Under the pieces are notes generated by a model that searched no databases, was not told the origin of the DNA, and saw only the letters and a list, made by a program, of their open reading frames with translations. 64,000 nucleotides of DNA from Dryas octopetala. Taxonomy: Eukaryota > Streptophyta > Magnoliopsida > Rosales > Rosaceae. Below are positions 45,401 through 57,584 of the stretch, piece by piece (positions within the stretch are counted from its first letter, which is position 1; each line of letters begins with the position of its first letter). Where the stretch lies: assembly GCA_963921425.1 (NCBI GenBank), contig OY992833.1, positions 9,961,738 to 10,025,737 on the forward strand, written 5' to 3'. A program made the translations under genes and the position numbers.

Positions 45401-46745
45401 GGCTCAGTACCCAACGCCTGTATGCTCATGGACTGACCTTAGTCATCACGTTATTTGGTTACCACTGATATGGCCTCAATATTTATTAAGTTCATTTGAT
45501 AACAACAGTTAAACAGCGTTCCGTCTATAACCACAACTTAAATAACAGCAGGTTAAATAAGCTGGGTTAAGGGTATACCTGTTGAAGACTTCCCACGGGC
45601 AGAGTCTCGGTACTACTAGACTTGCTAAGTAATAAGATTAAAATAGTCTAATTAACAAGAGATTAATTTAACAAAATTTTAGCAGAAATTCGACAGGGAT
45701 CAAGAAATTACCTATGGAGTTCAGAAATGATTTTTTTAAAACTTCACCAAAACATAGCCTTCACACTACTAGAATTGAAGAGCTCGTCGCCACGATCGCG
45801 TAGGCGAAATCGGATCCTCGATCGGAGCTCCAGAACTCAAGATAAACTCGAAACAAGATTGAAAAAGAGAGAGAAAGGAGGAGAGAGGAGAAAGAAGCTC
45901 TCTCTTGGGAAGCGTGCGGCTGAATTGGTGAGGGATCAGCTGGGATGTGCGGCACTATTTATAGGGAGAGTGAGTGAGTCAACTCGGTTGACTCATCCGA
46001 GTTGACTGGGTTGACTCAAGTCAACCGTCACAAAATGGGCCAATGAGGAAGTGACACGTGGCATGTGCACTAACACTTGGCTGCACATGCAGCCATCAGA
46101 TCTTGCTGCCATGCAGCGATGGACGCTCCAGATCGTGCCACGTGGCGCGATCTGGTGATTTCCTATTTTATTTTTCTTTTTCATATATTCCCCAACTTCA
46201 AAAATTAATTAAAAATAGCTCGGGACTCAGAAAAATATCCCGAAAAATACTACGGACTCGTATCGACTAGTACTAATTAACTATGAGGTCAAATTACGAA
46301 TTTTCCCTTTAGAAAAATTTCGAAAATTTCAAGCTCCACAAACTAAGAAAATTTAGGAAATTTATAAAATAATCTCCCGGACTCGGAATAATACGAGACT
46401 TGCACCGTTGGGTTCGTGAGTAAAAGTACTACCTTTTAAAGGTCTAACTTGGGTCAAAACCCTAGTCAAAATTGGTCAAACAATTTAAAGCTCAAGGTGA
46501 ACAAAATTAGATTTTCTAACAAATAAATTCTATAAAACCTTTTTTGAAAATAAGGAAAAATCACAAAATAAATTTGAAAATTTTCGGGTCTCACAGTTAC
46601 AATTCCAGCATAGACACTTTATATTATTCTGAGCATTGACATGTTCCTGTGCAACTTGAATAAATAACTCGATCCCATACAAATATTCATCATTAACACG
46701 ATTCGTATTACGTATCCACTATCGGTCTATGATGCCTGTTTTCAT
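42446..46745 (-). pseudogene. CACTA TNP2-type transposase pseudogene, split by solo LTR
   Basis: The minus-strand coding starts near 46745. The first part (46745-46601) matches the transposase-associated domain, with LYGIELFIQVAQEHVN and a CWNCNN cysteine motif. After the solo LTR it resumes at 43998 and ends at 42446. The longest open part (43555-42446, 369 codons) contains the Transposase_21 core: LQRLYMLTHTASDMRWH, DPRNVRLGLATDGFNSFENM, PYNLPPWKCMK, PTYYKSTETMFSLHAAVMWT and ACPTCNNDI. In-frame stops lie at 46719-46721, 43913-43915, 43706-43708 and 43595-43597. It ends at RHNLEV, immediately before the conserved MHIEKN block, where segment S begins, so the C-terminal half is lost. It belongs with the CACTA terminus at 48201-50604. 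Confidence 0.88.
43999..46595 (+). mobile_element. Solo LTR (2.6 kb) of a Ty3/gypsy-type element
   Basis: TGTCACGCCCCG...GGGTCTCACA, flanked by GTTAC on both sides (43994-43998 and 46596-46600), inside the transposase pseudogene. No internal region exists. A possible TATA (TATTTATAG, about 45956) lies upstream of a direct repeat of GAGTCAACTCGGTTGACTC-like words near 45977-46025. The TGTCACGCCCCG start differs from the TGTAACGACCCG of the other two gypsy LTRs, so it is a third family. Confidence 0.92.
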
Positions 46746-48200
46746 ATTACACGACAATTAGAAAAAGATTTGTCACCCTTCTTCGTCTCCTTATGCCTCC
46801 GGTAAGGGCCCTATCCCATTCGAGAATGCACATATGTGTCGTGGTTGTTGGCTCGCACGACATAGTTTCGATCTGGGAAAATTTTAGCAGCAACTCCCTA
46901 TGGTTCTCTAAGTGCACGACGTAGATATTTAAAACAAATATCTGGTATGCACTCGAAGAACACATAGGGAGATGTTGCCAAAATTTTCTCAAATCAAAAC
47001 CACGTCACATGAACCGCTAACCACAACACATAATTGTGCACTCCCAAACTATCCATGGGTAATTTGGACAATTCAAGAATCATATTGAAGCGCAGTCACG
47101 CCCAGCGTCCATGCGCGCGTCCAACAGACTTTCGAACGGGTCTAAGGTGAATTTAAGTTTAGTGTACAAAGTTATTCACTGATAACTTCGCACGACTAGT
47201 TGAATGTACAAAGTTATCGACTGATAACTTCGCACAGGCGATTCGTGCCACATGACCTAACCCAGTACTCGAAGAGTGCTGGACTACGTCATCGGGAATT
47301 TTGCAATTACAACTAAATTAAATGTAACATACAAACTAAACTATAATTAATCTAACAATATACATATAAGCATACAAACAAACTATTAAATTTTAGCATT
47401 TAAGAACATACAAACTAACTAATCAATTTTATAATTAATTTTAACATACAAACTAATTCATTAAAAAAGTTTAATACAATTATATATGAAACATTAAATA
47501 CTAAAACTTAACTAAAAGATAGATTAAACACATACCTCACCAAAAATGCAATTATCTTTCACAACAAATGCAACACTATCCTTCCTTCACCAAAAAAATA
47601 AATCATTGTCAAATATTTGCCCAACATCAATCTAAATTCAGATTTCACAACCAAACCACTAAATAAAAAAAAACCACAACATTAACTAATTACCACTAAA
47701 ATCAGAAATTTCACAACCAATTTATGCAAAATCCACAACAAGTGCAAATTGTCCAATCCTACAAAAGCAAAATCCACAATATTAGAAAACATAAAAAACA
47801 GAAAATAACAAAACTTAATTAAAATAACATAAATTTAAAAAAAATTACCTTGTGTTTCGGTGAGTTGGTTTCGGGTGGGCGGGGGGGGATTGGGTTTGAG
47901 TGGGGTGGGTTTTCGGGGGAGGGTGGGTTTCGGGGGGGTGGGGGGGTGGGTTTCGGGGGAGTGGGTTTTCAGGAGGAGGGAGGAGGAGTGGGTGGGTTTT
48001 CGGTTGGAGGGGGTGGGTTTCTGGGGGGTGGGTTTTCGGGAGCAGGGAGGAGGAGGGGGGGTTTTGGGTTTCGGGGGAAGGATGAGGGAGGAGAAGGGAA
48101 GAGACGGCAGCCGAGAGCAAGGAGGAGCGCGGCGAGAGCTGAGAGGGATTGAGAGTGAGTGAAGTGTGAAGTGTGAAGTGTGAAGTGAACCCAGAACTGG
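46746..48200 (-). other. 5' region of the CACTA transposase gene with hairpins and a G-rich tract
   Basis: 46878-46990 forms a long imperfect hairpin (AAAATTTT...CTCCCTATG against CATAGGGAG...AAAATTTT) with a GATATTT/AAATATC inner stem. At 47163-47240 two tandem units each hold a hairpin AAGTTAT...GATAACTT. From about 47878 to 48120 the plus strand is extremely G-rich (GTGGGTTTCGGGGG words), i.e. a C-rich leader on the transposase strand. Long frames through that tract on both strands are compositional artefacts. Confidence 0.5.
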
Positions 48201-50604
48201 GTTAGATTGAACGACTTTGGGCGACGAACATGATTCTGTCACCCAAAGAACCTTTAGGCGAGGAATTCATTATTTCGTCGCCCAAAAAGCCTTTGGGCGA
48301 CGGAATCATGTTCGTCGCCCAAAGTCGTTAACTTTAGGGCACCGTTTCATCCCGCCACAATTTCAGAATTTGGGCGACGCACCGTTCGTCGCCCAAAGTT
48401 GATTTTTGGTATGAACCACGATCGTTCATACGTTCGAGGTCCAATACCAAACTTCTAGATCTCCAATTAACCTAATTTTTTAGAGGAATGATCTTTGAGT
48501 GGGAAACTAATAAATGAACGGTTCAGATCGTTAAAAACACAATCGACATATAAGGTTCTACATATAAATCAGTAGATTTTACACTTAAATAATAAAATTC
48601 TATTAACTATTTCGTTCAAACCTTGTCGATTCAATAATTGTGAAGACAATAACGTCATTACAATAATTATAGTCGTTCATCATCTATGTTCATACGCAAA
48701 GATCATCCCTGCAAAAAATCCGCTCAATCAGAGTTCATCTAGCCATTCGATTATGATTATAAAAACCATGATCTTTCATACACACTAAATGCTAAACCTA
48801 ACTTCTACTTCTCCGATTGAGATAATTTTTTGTATGGATGATCTTTGAGTGGGGGACTAGCCAATAATCGGTTCGGATCGTTAAAAACATAATAGAAATC
48901 TGAGCTTCTACATATAAATACACTTGAAGAGTATAATTCTATTAATTTTTTTGTAGAAATTTTGGCGATTCAATAGTTTGTGAAGACTACAATGTGATTT
49001 TAACGATCGGAACCGTTCATTTTATTCGTTTATTTTGGAAGATCATCCCTGCAAAAAATCGGCTAAATCGGAATTCATCTCTTCCTTCGATTAATATTAA
49101 AAAATTCACGATCGTTCATAAGTTCAACCACCGTTACCTAACTTCTACATCTCCGATTGAGCTAATTTTTTGCAGGGATGATCCTTGAGTGGGAAATTAA
49201 AAAATGAATGGTTCTGATCTTTGGAAATACAATCGTATCGTATGCTATTACATATATAAAATTGTAAACAAAAAAGTATTAGTACTTTGGGCGAGGAACT
49301 ACAAATTATAAATTCGTCGCCCAAGGTCCCTTTGGGCGATGAAATGTTAAGTTCCTCGCCCAAACCATTATTATAAAACGATCATTCCTACATTCGAGCT
49401 CCGATACCAAATTTTTACATCTCCAATTGACCTAATTTTCTGCAAGATTAATCTTTGAGTGAGAAACTAATAAATGAACGGTTCGGATCATTGAAAACAC
49501 AATCGACATATGAGGTTGTACATATAAATGAACGGTTTTTGCACTTGAAGAATAAAATTCTATTAACTCTTTCGTTACAACCTTGTAGCTTCAATAATTG
49601 TGAAGACCACAACGTGATTATCACGATCAGAGCTATTCATCATATACGTTCATACTCAAAGATCAACCCTGCAAAAAATCGGCTCAATCGGAGTTCATCT
49701 ACCCGTTCGATTATTATTATAAGAATCAAGATCGTTCATACATCCTAAATGCCAAACCTAACTTCTACATCTCCAATTGAGATAATTTTTTGCATGGATG
49801 ATCTTTGAGTGGGGCACTAAGAAATGATCGGTTCGGATCGTTAAAAATACAATACGAAAGTGATCTTCTACATACAAATACACTTGAAGAGTATAATTCT
49901 ATAGTTTTTTCGTTGAAACTTTGTCGATTCAACAATTGTAATTTCAACGATCGGAGTCGTTCAATTTATTCGTTTATACTCAAACATCATTCCTGCAAAA
50001 AATCGCCCAAATCAGAATTCATCTACTCCAATGATTAGTATTAGCAAATTCTTGATCGTTCATACATTCGAGCACCGTTACATAACTTTTACATATCCAA
50101 TAATCCTAATTTTTTGCAATGCTGATCTTTCAATGAGGAATTAAAAATTGAACGGTTCGGATCGTTGGAAATACGATCGCATTGTATGAATAACATACAT
50201 ATAATTGTACCAAAAAAAAAAAAGGAATGACCCTTTGGGCGACGAACAAATTCCTCGCCCACAATCACTTTGGGCGACGAAATATTTTGTCTCCCAAAGT
50301 ACCTTTGGGCAACAAATTTAGGTTTTCCTCGCCCAAAGGTACTTTGGGCGAGGAACATGCATATTCCTCACCGAATGCATTTCTCAATTAATATTTTGGC
50401 GTGTGAGTTGAGGCGACGAGATCATTTCGTCGCCCAAAGTAACTTTAGGCGAGGAACATGTTATTCGTCGGCCAAAGTCCGTCGCCCAAATATGTATGAC
50501 ATTGAGCGACCAATGTTCTTTTTCGTTGCCCAAAATTACTTTGGGCGACGAATATAGGTTTGTCGCCCAAAATTTCGTCGCCCAAATATGTTTTTCTTGT
50601 AGTG
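48201..50604 (-). mobile_element. CACTA terminal region, copy B, 5' end of transposase-bearing element
   Basis: 48210-48400 has TTTGGGCGACGAA motifs in both orientations. From about 48490 a tandem array follows, with units beginning near 48490, 48838, 49189, 49452, 49800 and 50125. A second motif-rich zone runs to the terminus at 50591-50604 (complement CACTACAAGAAAAA). From 48838 on it is copy B of 1-1764, with scattered single-base and short indel differences, for example near 50362 and 50480. Confidence 0.85.
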
Positions 50605-50935
50605 ATATAACTACTAACTAGTTTATAAGTTTGTATATAACTATATATACATAAACAATGTTAGCTAGGTATATATAACATTATAGAGTAATTAATATAT
50701 AATAATAGACTTAGTGTATAGGTTTAGGATCATACAAAATATATTTTAGGGTCTAAAATATAGCTAGGTTAATATTAATTTTATTATCTAAAATGTGTAT
50801 AAATATGTATGTTGGAAGATTAAGTACGTTCACAAGAACTTGTTGGCCTAGTGGGTGAGGTAAAATAAAATAAAATAAAATAACGTACTAAAATCCAAAA
50901 AATCAACATCAAACTTCTAGATTCTCAGTACACCT
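50605..50935. repeat. Segment S, third occurrence
   Basis: Copy B counterpart of 1765-2095, directly after the CACTA terminus. Confidence 0.85.
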
Positions 50936-51178
50936 AAAAAATCTAAAATAATTTTCAGATAGACAAAAAAAAACAAAAAAAAAAAAAAGAACCCACCACT
51001 CCTACACCGCACAGCCCCTCCCTCTTTCCCACTTTCATCGGCAGGGCTTCTTTTCTAGCAATATCTCCTCGCCAATCCGATGATCAGCACACACACACAC
51101 ACACACACTCTCTCTCTTTCTCTCTCTCTCACTCACTCATTCTCTCTCTACGTGCGCAATTTAGGGGTTCCACATATC
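50936..51178. other. Non-coding flank of copia element, copy B
   Basis: Counterpart of 2096-2337 with a slightly longer CA run; ends in the ATATC target duplication (51174-51178). Nothing coding seen. Confidence 0.5.
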
Positions 51179-51537
51179 TGTTGAATGTACTGAATGAATA
51201 TACCTGGAATGTGACCAGGAATGTAAAACAAGAATGGTACTGGGGTTACAGAGAGGATTTCAGAGTGATGAGAGAAAGAAGAGGATGATTCACGAGAAAG
51301 GCATGCTCACATGTGCAAGATGCACACACCAGCAACCATATATTCCATTACAAATTCTGTTATACAAAACGACATAGCATTGATCAAATATGACCGTTGC
51401 CACACATGAGCCTATGAGCTCTTACAGCAATGCAAGCACTACCCTATGAGGCAATGCCAACTAAGCAACTATACTTTAATTAACAAACTAAAACATGAAA
51501 CTTGCTTATCAGGCAAATGCCTTAACTAACTCTAATA
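51179..51537 (-). repeat. Copia copy B 3' LTR
   Basis: Counterpart of 2338-2696. Confidence 0.93.
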
Positions 51538-54500
51538 CTCCCTTCTAAGGATTTGACTGATAGCACTCCAAGTTGATTCCTCAATTCACAGAATCTTTCT
51601 CTAGGAAGAGCCTTGGTGAAAATGTCAACCAATTGTTCCTCACTCTTGCAATACAGTAATTCAATTTCTCCTTCATTAATGGCATCTCTAATGAAATGGT
51701 ACTTCCTCTTAATATGTTTGGACCTCTGATGAAAAACAGGATTCTTAGTCATAGCTATAGCAGATGTATTGTCACACATAAGTGGGGTTGCTTCCATTTG
51801 TTCCTCACCAAAATCATGTAACACAAATCTCAACCATATGGCTTGTGTTGTTGCTTCTGCAGCACTGACATACTCAGCCTCTGCTGTTGATAGTGCCACA
51901 CTGTGTTGCTTCACAGATGCCCAAGAGAAAGCTCCACTTCCAAATGAGAATGCATAACCTGAGGTAGACTTCATGTCATCCTCATCTCCTCCCCAATCAC
52001 TGTCACAATACCCTATTAGGACTGCAGCAGTGTCTTTCTTGTACTGGATGCCAAAGTCCAAAGTTCCCTGTATATATCTCAGCACCCTCTTTGCAGTACC
52101 AATGTGCTTCATTGATGGACAATGCATGAATCAAGCTAAGAGGCTTGCAGCAAACATGATGTCTGGTCTTGTAGCTGTCAAATAGAGTAAACTTCCCACC
52201 ATTCTCCTGTATTGTTCTTCATTAGCTGCCTTGCTTCCATCATCCTTCTTGAGTTTATCAGATGTTGCTAGAGGTGTAGAGACAGCCTTGCAATCTCTCA
52301 AACCAAATTTTTCTAACAAACTTTGAGCATACTTCTTTTGGTGAATGAAGATGCTCCCTTCTAATTGGATTACACCAATTCCTAGAAAATGATGTAGCAG
52401 TTCCCAATCAGTCATCTCATACCTATTCATCATTTCTGCCTTGAAGTCTTCAAGCATGTTCATGCTACTGCCAGTATAGACTATGTCATCCACATAAAGT
52501 GAGACAATGAGTGTTCCCTGGTTTTCTTTGTTCTTAACATAAAGGGTAGCTTCACTCGGGCTCTTCTCGAATCCACACTGCATCAAATATGAGTCAATAT
52601 TGCTGTACCAGGCCCTTGGTGCTTGCTTTAGACCATAGAGAGCCTTGTGTAGCCTATATACTTTGTCTTCCTGGCCTTTAACAGTGAAACCATCAGGTTG
52701 ATCTACATAAACTTCCTCTTCTAACTCTCCATTTAGAAAAGCAGATTTGACATCTAATTGATAGAGCTTCCAACCCTTTTGAGCAGATAAGGCAATTAAG
52801 GTTCTAATGGTGTCAAGTCTTGCCACAGGGGCAAATGTCTCATTGAAGTCAATCCCTGGTTTTTGTGTATACCCTTTGGCTACTAACCTAGCCTTGTGCT
52901 TCTGTATTGACCCATCAAGATTAAGTTTAGTCTTGAATATCCATTTTACACCAACAATTGGTTTGTTCCCTGGCCTATCAACCAGCTGCCAAGTTTGATT
53001 CTTCTCAATCATTTCAATTTCATTTTCCATAGCCTTCTGCCATGCCTTGTCTTTAGCTGCTTCAATATAGGTTTCTGGTTCCACAATGCTCATTTTACAG
53101 TGAGCAAATACTTCATCTAGGCTTCTCCACTTCTTTGGTGTTGAGTCATATGTGCTTGCAAGGTCAATTTCAGTTGCTGCAGCAGGTGATGTAAGTGAGG
53201 TACTAGGACTTGGATTAGCATTAGGAGATGCAGTTGGATTGAAGGGACTCTGTGGTGTTGGACACAAAACTTCATGCTCAGAATCAGTTTCTGCAACAAG
53301 AGAATCCTTTTCATCACTCCATGGAACTGATATGTATTTAGTAGACTTTGATTCCCAATTCCACATTGCTGTTTCTTCAAAAATCACACTTCTAGAGACT
53401 ATCACCTTATTGCTTTTGAGATCAAACACCCTATAACCCTTCTCTATAGTCCCATATCCAACAAAGATTCCTTTCTGACTTGTATCATCAAGCTTGTGTC
53501 TCAATTGAGTAGGAATATGTGTATAGCACATTGAACCAAAAATTCTCAGATGCTTCACTCCTGGCTTTCTTCCACTGAAAACTTCAAATGGAGTTTGACC
53601 AATCAAGGCTCGAGTAGGGCATCTATTTAGAAGATACACAGCAGTGTTAACTGCTTCCCCCAAAAAATAAGTAGGTAGTTTCTTCTCTTGCAACATAGCC
53701 CTTGCCATCTCCATGATTGTCCTATTCTTCCTCTCAGCCACTCCATTCTGCTGAGGAGAATAAGCAACAGTGAGTTGCTTTTCTATTCCAAAATCTTCAC
53801 AGAACTTCTCAAACTCCATTGAGGTATACTCTCCCCCTCTATCACTTCTTACTTTCTTCATTTTGTAACCACATTGAAGTTCCACCATTGCTTTAAACTT
53901 TCTGAATACAGTGAACACATCTGACTTTTGTCTCAAAAAGTATACCCAGCACATTCTTGACTTGTCATCAATGAATGTGAGGAAATACTTGTTTCCTCCC
54001 AAGGTTTCCGACATTGGTCCACAGACATCTGTGTGAACCAATTCTAGCAGATCAATAGCTCTAACAGTCTTCCCTTTATCAAATGCTTCCCTGTGACTTT
54101 TGCTCAAAGCACATCCTTCACAGACATGCTCTCCTTTTGTGAGTTTTGGTAAGCCAATCGCCATTTCTTTGTCCTGCAATTGCAGCATGCTCTCGAAATT
54201 CAAATGGTCAAGTCTTTTATGCCATTTCCAGTTTGAACCAGTCACTGTGGCCTTCTTTGCCATCATTGGACTTATGTCCTCGAGTACAAGTGGGAAACTT
54301 TTATTCCCTTTCATTTGAACTGCTGCCACAGAAGCTTTCATACTCTTATCTTCATAAATGGTCACCATGTACTCACCAAACACCAGCCAATAACCATGCT
54401 CCACCATTTGTCCAACACTGAGAAGATTTTCATCCAGTCCTGGCACAATCATAACTTCTGTGATGTACCTTGTTCCTCCTTTGGTTTGCACAGGCAAGAC

Positions 54501-55688
54501 TCCCTTCCCAGTTGATTCCACAATGTCTCCAGTCCCCATCTTTATTTTGCATTTCATACTTCTGTCAATGTTGATCATAAGTGACTCATGGCTAGTCATA
54601 TGATTGCTGCAGCCACTATCTAAATACCAAACCCCTTGCTCTTTCTCCACAGAGGCTTTGTGGCATGCATAGAACATGGTGGCAGGCTCATGGACCTGGT
54701 TTGCATAATTAGCAACCTGTCCCTTCTTGTGTGGTTGATGGCAATCCTTCATTACATGCCCAAACCTATCACAATTGTAGCATTTTACTTTTCCCTTGAA
54801 CCAGCACTCTCCATAGTGAGTTTTGTCACACACTTTGCACTTCGCCTTCCCAGTGTCACCTCCTGGTCTCAAATTAGATTGCAGCTTGTTGTCCCATTTC
54901 TTTGGTTTTCCCTTCCAACTCTTGAAGTTTCTTTTTCCCCCATCATGATTGTGAAATTTTGCTTGATTGTTCTGTCCTTTGGAGCCAACATTCATACTAG
55001 CAAAAGCCCTTTCCACCTTCTCATCATCTTCTTCATGCCTGCTTAGCCTTAACTCATAACTTTTGAGAGAGGCAAATACTTCATTTACAGACACAGAATT
55101 TAAGTCACTAGTTCTTTCGAGCACCACACACATAGGATCATAGACTTTAGTTACACTGATTAAGACCTTCTGCACCATTCTTTGTTGAGACAAGCATTCA
55201 CCATATTTTTCCATTTGGTTAGTTAAATCAAAGAAACGAGTAGAGTATTCAGACAATGCTTCACTCTCCCTCATTCTCATGTATTCAAATTCTTTCCTCA
55301 GACTTTGCAATTTAACTGACCTGGATTGTTCATCACCATGGTATTCTGTTTGTAGAAGATCCCAAGCTCCCTTGGCAGTGTCTTGGTTGATAATCCGAGA
55401 GAAAATCTCTTTGGATACAGCCCCTTGAATGATGCCCAATGCCTTTGCATCTTTCATATTCTGCTCCTCCATGTAAGCTTCCAGTTCATCTTCCTCATCG
55501 ATGCTGGAGTCTCCTTCCTTCTTAGCCTTCTCCTTCTTCTTCTTTGCTTCTGGGATTGTAATCCCTTTTTCTACTAACTTCCAGATGCCATGTGACTTGA
55601 AGATAGTCACCATGCGCACCTTCCAGAACTCATACTCAGTACCATCAAAAATGGGAGCTCGTAGCTCACCACTCCCAGACCCAGCCAT
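51522..55688 (-). pseudogene. Copia gag-pol polyprotein, copy B, one nonsense codon
   Basis: Same domain order as copy A. The frame from the ATG at 55688 is open to a TGA at 52131-52133, where copy A has CGA (arginine, in [10 protein letters not shown]). After it the same frame continues to 51522 through the whole RNase H domain, including STAEAEYVSAAEA and HQRSKHIKRKYHFIRD. The break lies near the end of the reverse transcriptase/connection region, so protease, integrase and the reverse transcriptase core are open but RNase H is cut off. The integrase start reads WHKRLDHLN where copy A has WHKRLGHLN. Confidence 0.93.
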
Positions 55689-55782
55689 GCCTAGATCTAG
55701 ATGGATTTGTTCCTCTGTTTCACTCTAGCTCACACACACAGTACAACGCCCAGTCACAGAACCAACCTGGGCTCTGATACCA

Positions 55783-56141
55783 TGTTGAATGTACTGAATG
55801 AATATACCTGGAATGTGACCAAGAATGTAAAACAAGAATGGTACTGGGGTTACAGAGAGGATTTTAGAGTGATGAGAGAAAGAAGAGGATGATTCACGAG
55901 AAAGGCATGCTCACATGTGCAAGATGCACACACCAGCAACCATATATTCCATTACAAATTCTGTTATACAAAACGACATAGCATTGATCAAATATGACTG
56001 TTGCCACACATGAGCCTATGAGCTCTTACAGCAATGCAAGCACTACCCTATGAGGCAATGCCAACTAAGCAACTATACTTTAATTAGCAAACTAAAACAG
56101 GAAACTTGCTTATCAGGCAAATGCCTTAACTAACTCTAATA
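55783..56141 (-). repeat. Copia copy B 5' LTR
   Basis: Counterpart of 6945-7303; the primer binding site is at 55771-55782. Confidence 0.93.
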
Positions 56142-56146
56142 ATATC

Positions 56147-56529
56147 TACAACAATTTCAAACACAAATAGAGAGAGATGACGGTGGCTGACCTTGGATGA
56201 TGTCATTGCGTCGGGAATGGTAGTCGGTGAGGGAGGCGACGGCGGTGAGGGGTGGGGGTTGGTCGGCGATGAAGGAGGATGAGAAACTAGCAGAAAGAAG
56301 AAGAAGAAGAAGAAGAAGAAAAATAAGAAAAGTTGCTCCGGGTTTGGGATTGCTGGATTTCGTACTAGGGGTAGGTGAAGTGATGATGATGACAATGAGA
56401 GTATAACAGGAAGAAGAAGAAGAAGATCATCGATCTGCAAAGGGTGGGATTTGGGTGGGTGTTTTTTTTTTTTTTTTGTGCTTTCACTTTAGTATGGTTT
56501 TTTTTTTTTTTTTTAAATTAATTAATTAT
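56147..56529. other. Non-coding flank with AAG microsatellite, copy B
   Basis: Counterpart of 7309-7694. The AAG run is shorter (about 56295-56322) and the T runs longer than in copy A. Confidence 0.5.
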
Positions 56530-57584
56530 GAATTTTGGCTCATATTATCTCCTAAAATTAAGATAATTAATATGAATTAATTTTAAGAATTATGGAATTT
56601 TAAAGATAATTTTAAGATAAATAATATTAATTTTAAGAATTATGGAATTATGGAATTTTGGCTCATATTCCATAATTTTAAGAATTATGGAATTTTGGTT
56701 CATATTAATTTTAAGATAATTAATATTAAATTTAGGAATTAATATTAAAGATGTCCTAATTTTTCCATTAGGACATCTTTTATACTTACACTTTTTAATT
56801 AAAACAACTATTCAAAATATATCAATTTTTATATTTTTTTAATTTAAAATTATTTAAGATAATTTCCGCTTAGGTAATATTATGTTTGAGATTTAGGGTT
56901 TAGGGTATAGAGTGTATAATGTGGCATATTAGGTTTTAAGATCACTCAAAATCTCTGACTTAAAACCTAACGTAAAGCCGACAAACCATGCACAAGAATA
57001 AGACTTACGGGATTAGGGTTTAGATTTAGGGTATAGGGGTTTAGATAGGATAATGTGATAATATTAGGATAATATGATATGATAATACTAGAATAATATA
57101 GTAAGATAATATTAGGATAATATTAGAATTTAAATCTCATTAATTTTAAAGTAAATTACTCTAAAGTTCATTTTACAGCCCTAAATGATAAATAAACTAA
57201 CCTAAAAAGTTACAATGATAAATAGGTTTAATTTGTACAAATAAAGCCCACTTTATATCTTCTTCCTTGTTTTTTTTTTTTTTTGAACTGCAAAAATTGC
57301 CACTGTCGCACAGTGGTAATTAGTAACAGTATAACACGAGTATTTTATACAATTCAAATAGTGAAAATTGACGAGCACTCGGTGAACAGTACCTACCGAG
57401 TGCTCTGTGAAAGTTCTGAGCACTCAGACCGACCTGTCACCATGTTTTGCAAATGGGTCAGCCGATCATGGGCTTTTTAATTTTGCACTTTAAAAAAAAA
57501 AACCCCTTCAATTTATGATGATATTAGACTAGTTTTGAAATAAAAATATTTGGACAATATTTTGGACTTTAGTCAAAATTTAAA
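56530..57584. repeat. AT-rich non-coding repeat with hairpins (B1)
   Basis: Counterpart of 7695-8749 with the same hairpins; only scattered differences. Confidence 0.75.

Larger units (their letters stand above)
51179..56141 (-). mobile_element. Ty1/copia LTR retrotransposon, copy B
   Basis: LTRs 51179-51537 and 55783-56141 (359 bp each), target duplications ATATC at 51174-51178 and 56142-56146. Same insertion point as copy A, so the insertion predates the duplication. It differs from copy A at scattered bases and lacks the 3-bp insertion in RNase H. Confidence 0.95.

Noticed and set aside
47835..48242. Proline-rich and glycine-rich frames
   Set aside because: Low-complexity G-rich tract; frames open on both strands for compositional reasons.
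24475..50604. Single giant CACTA spanning both TTTGGGCGACGAA termini
   Set aside because: The flanking triplets differ (TAT left, ATA right), flanks do not rejoin (copia gag against segment S), and one terminus is a variant; treated as separate elements.
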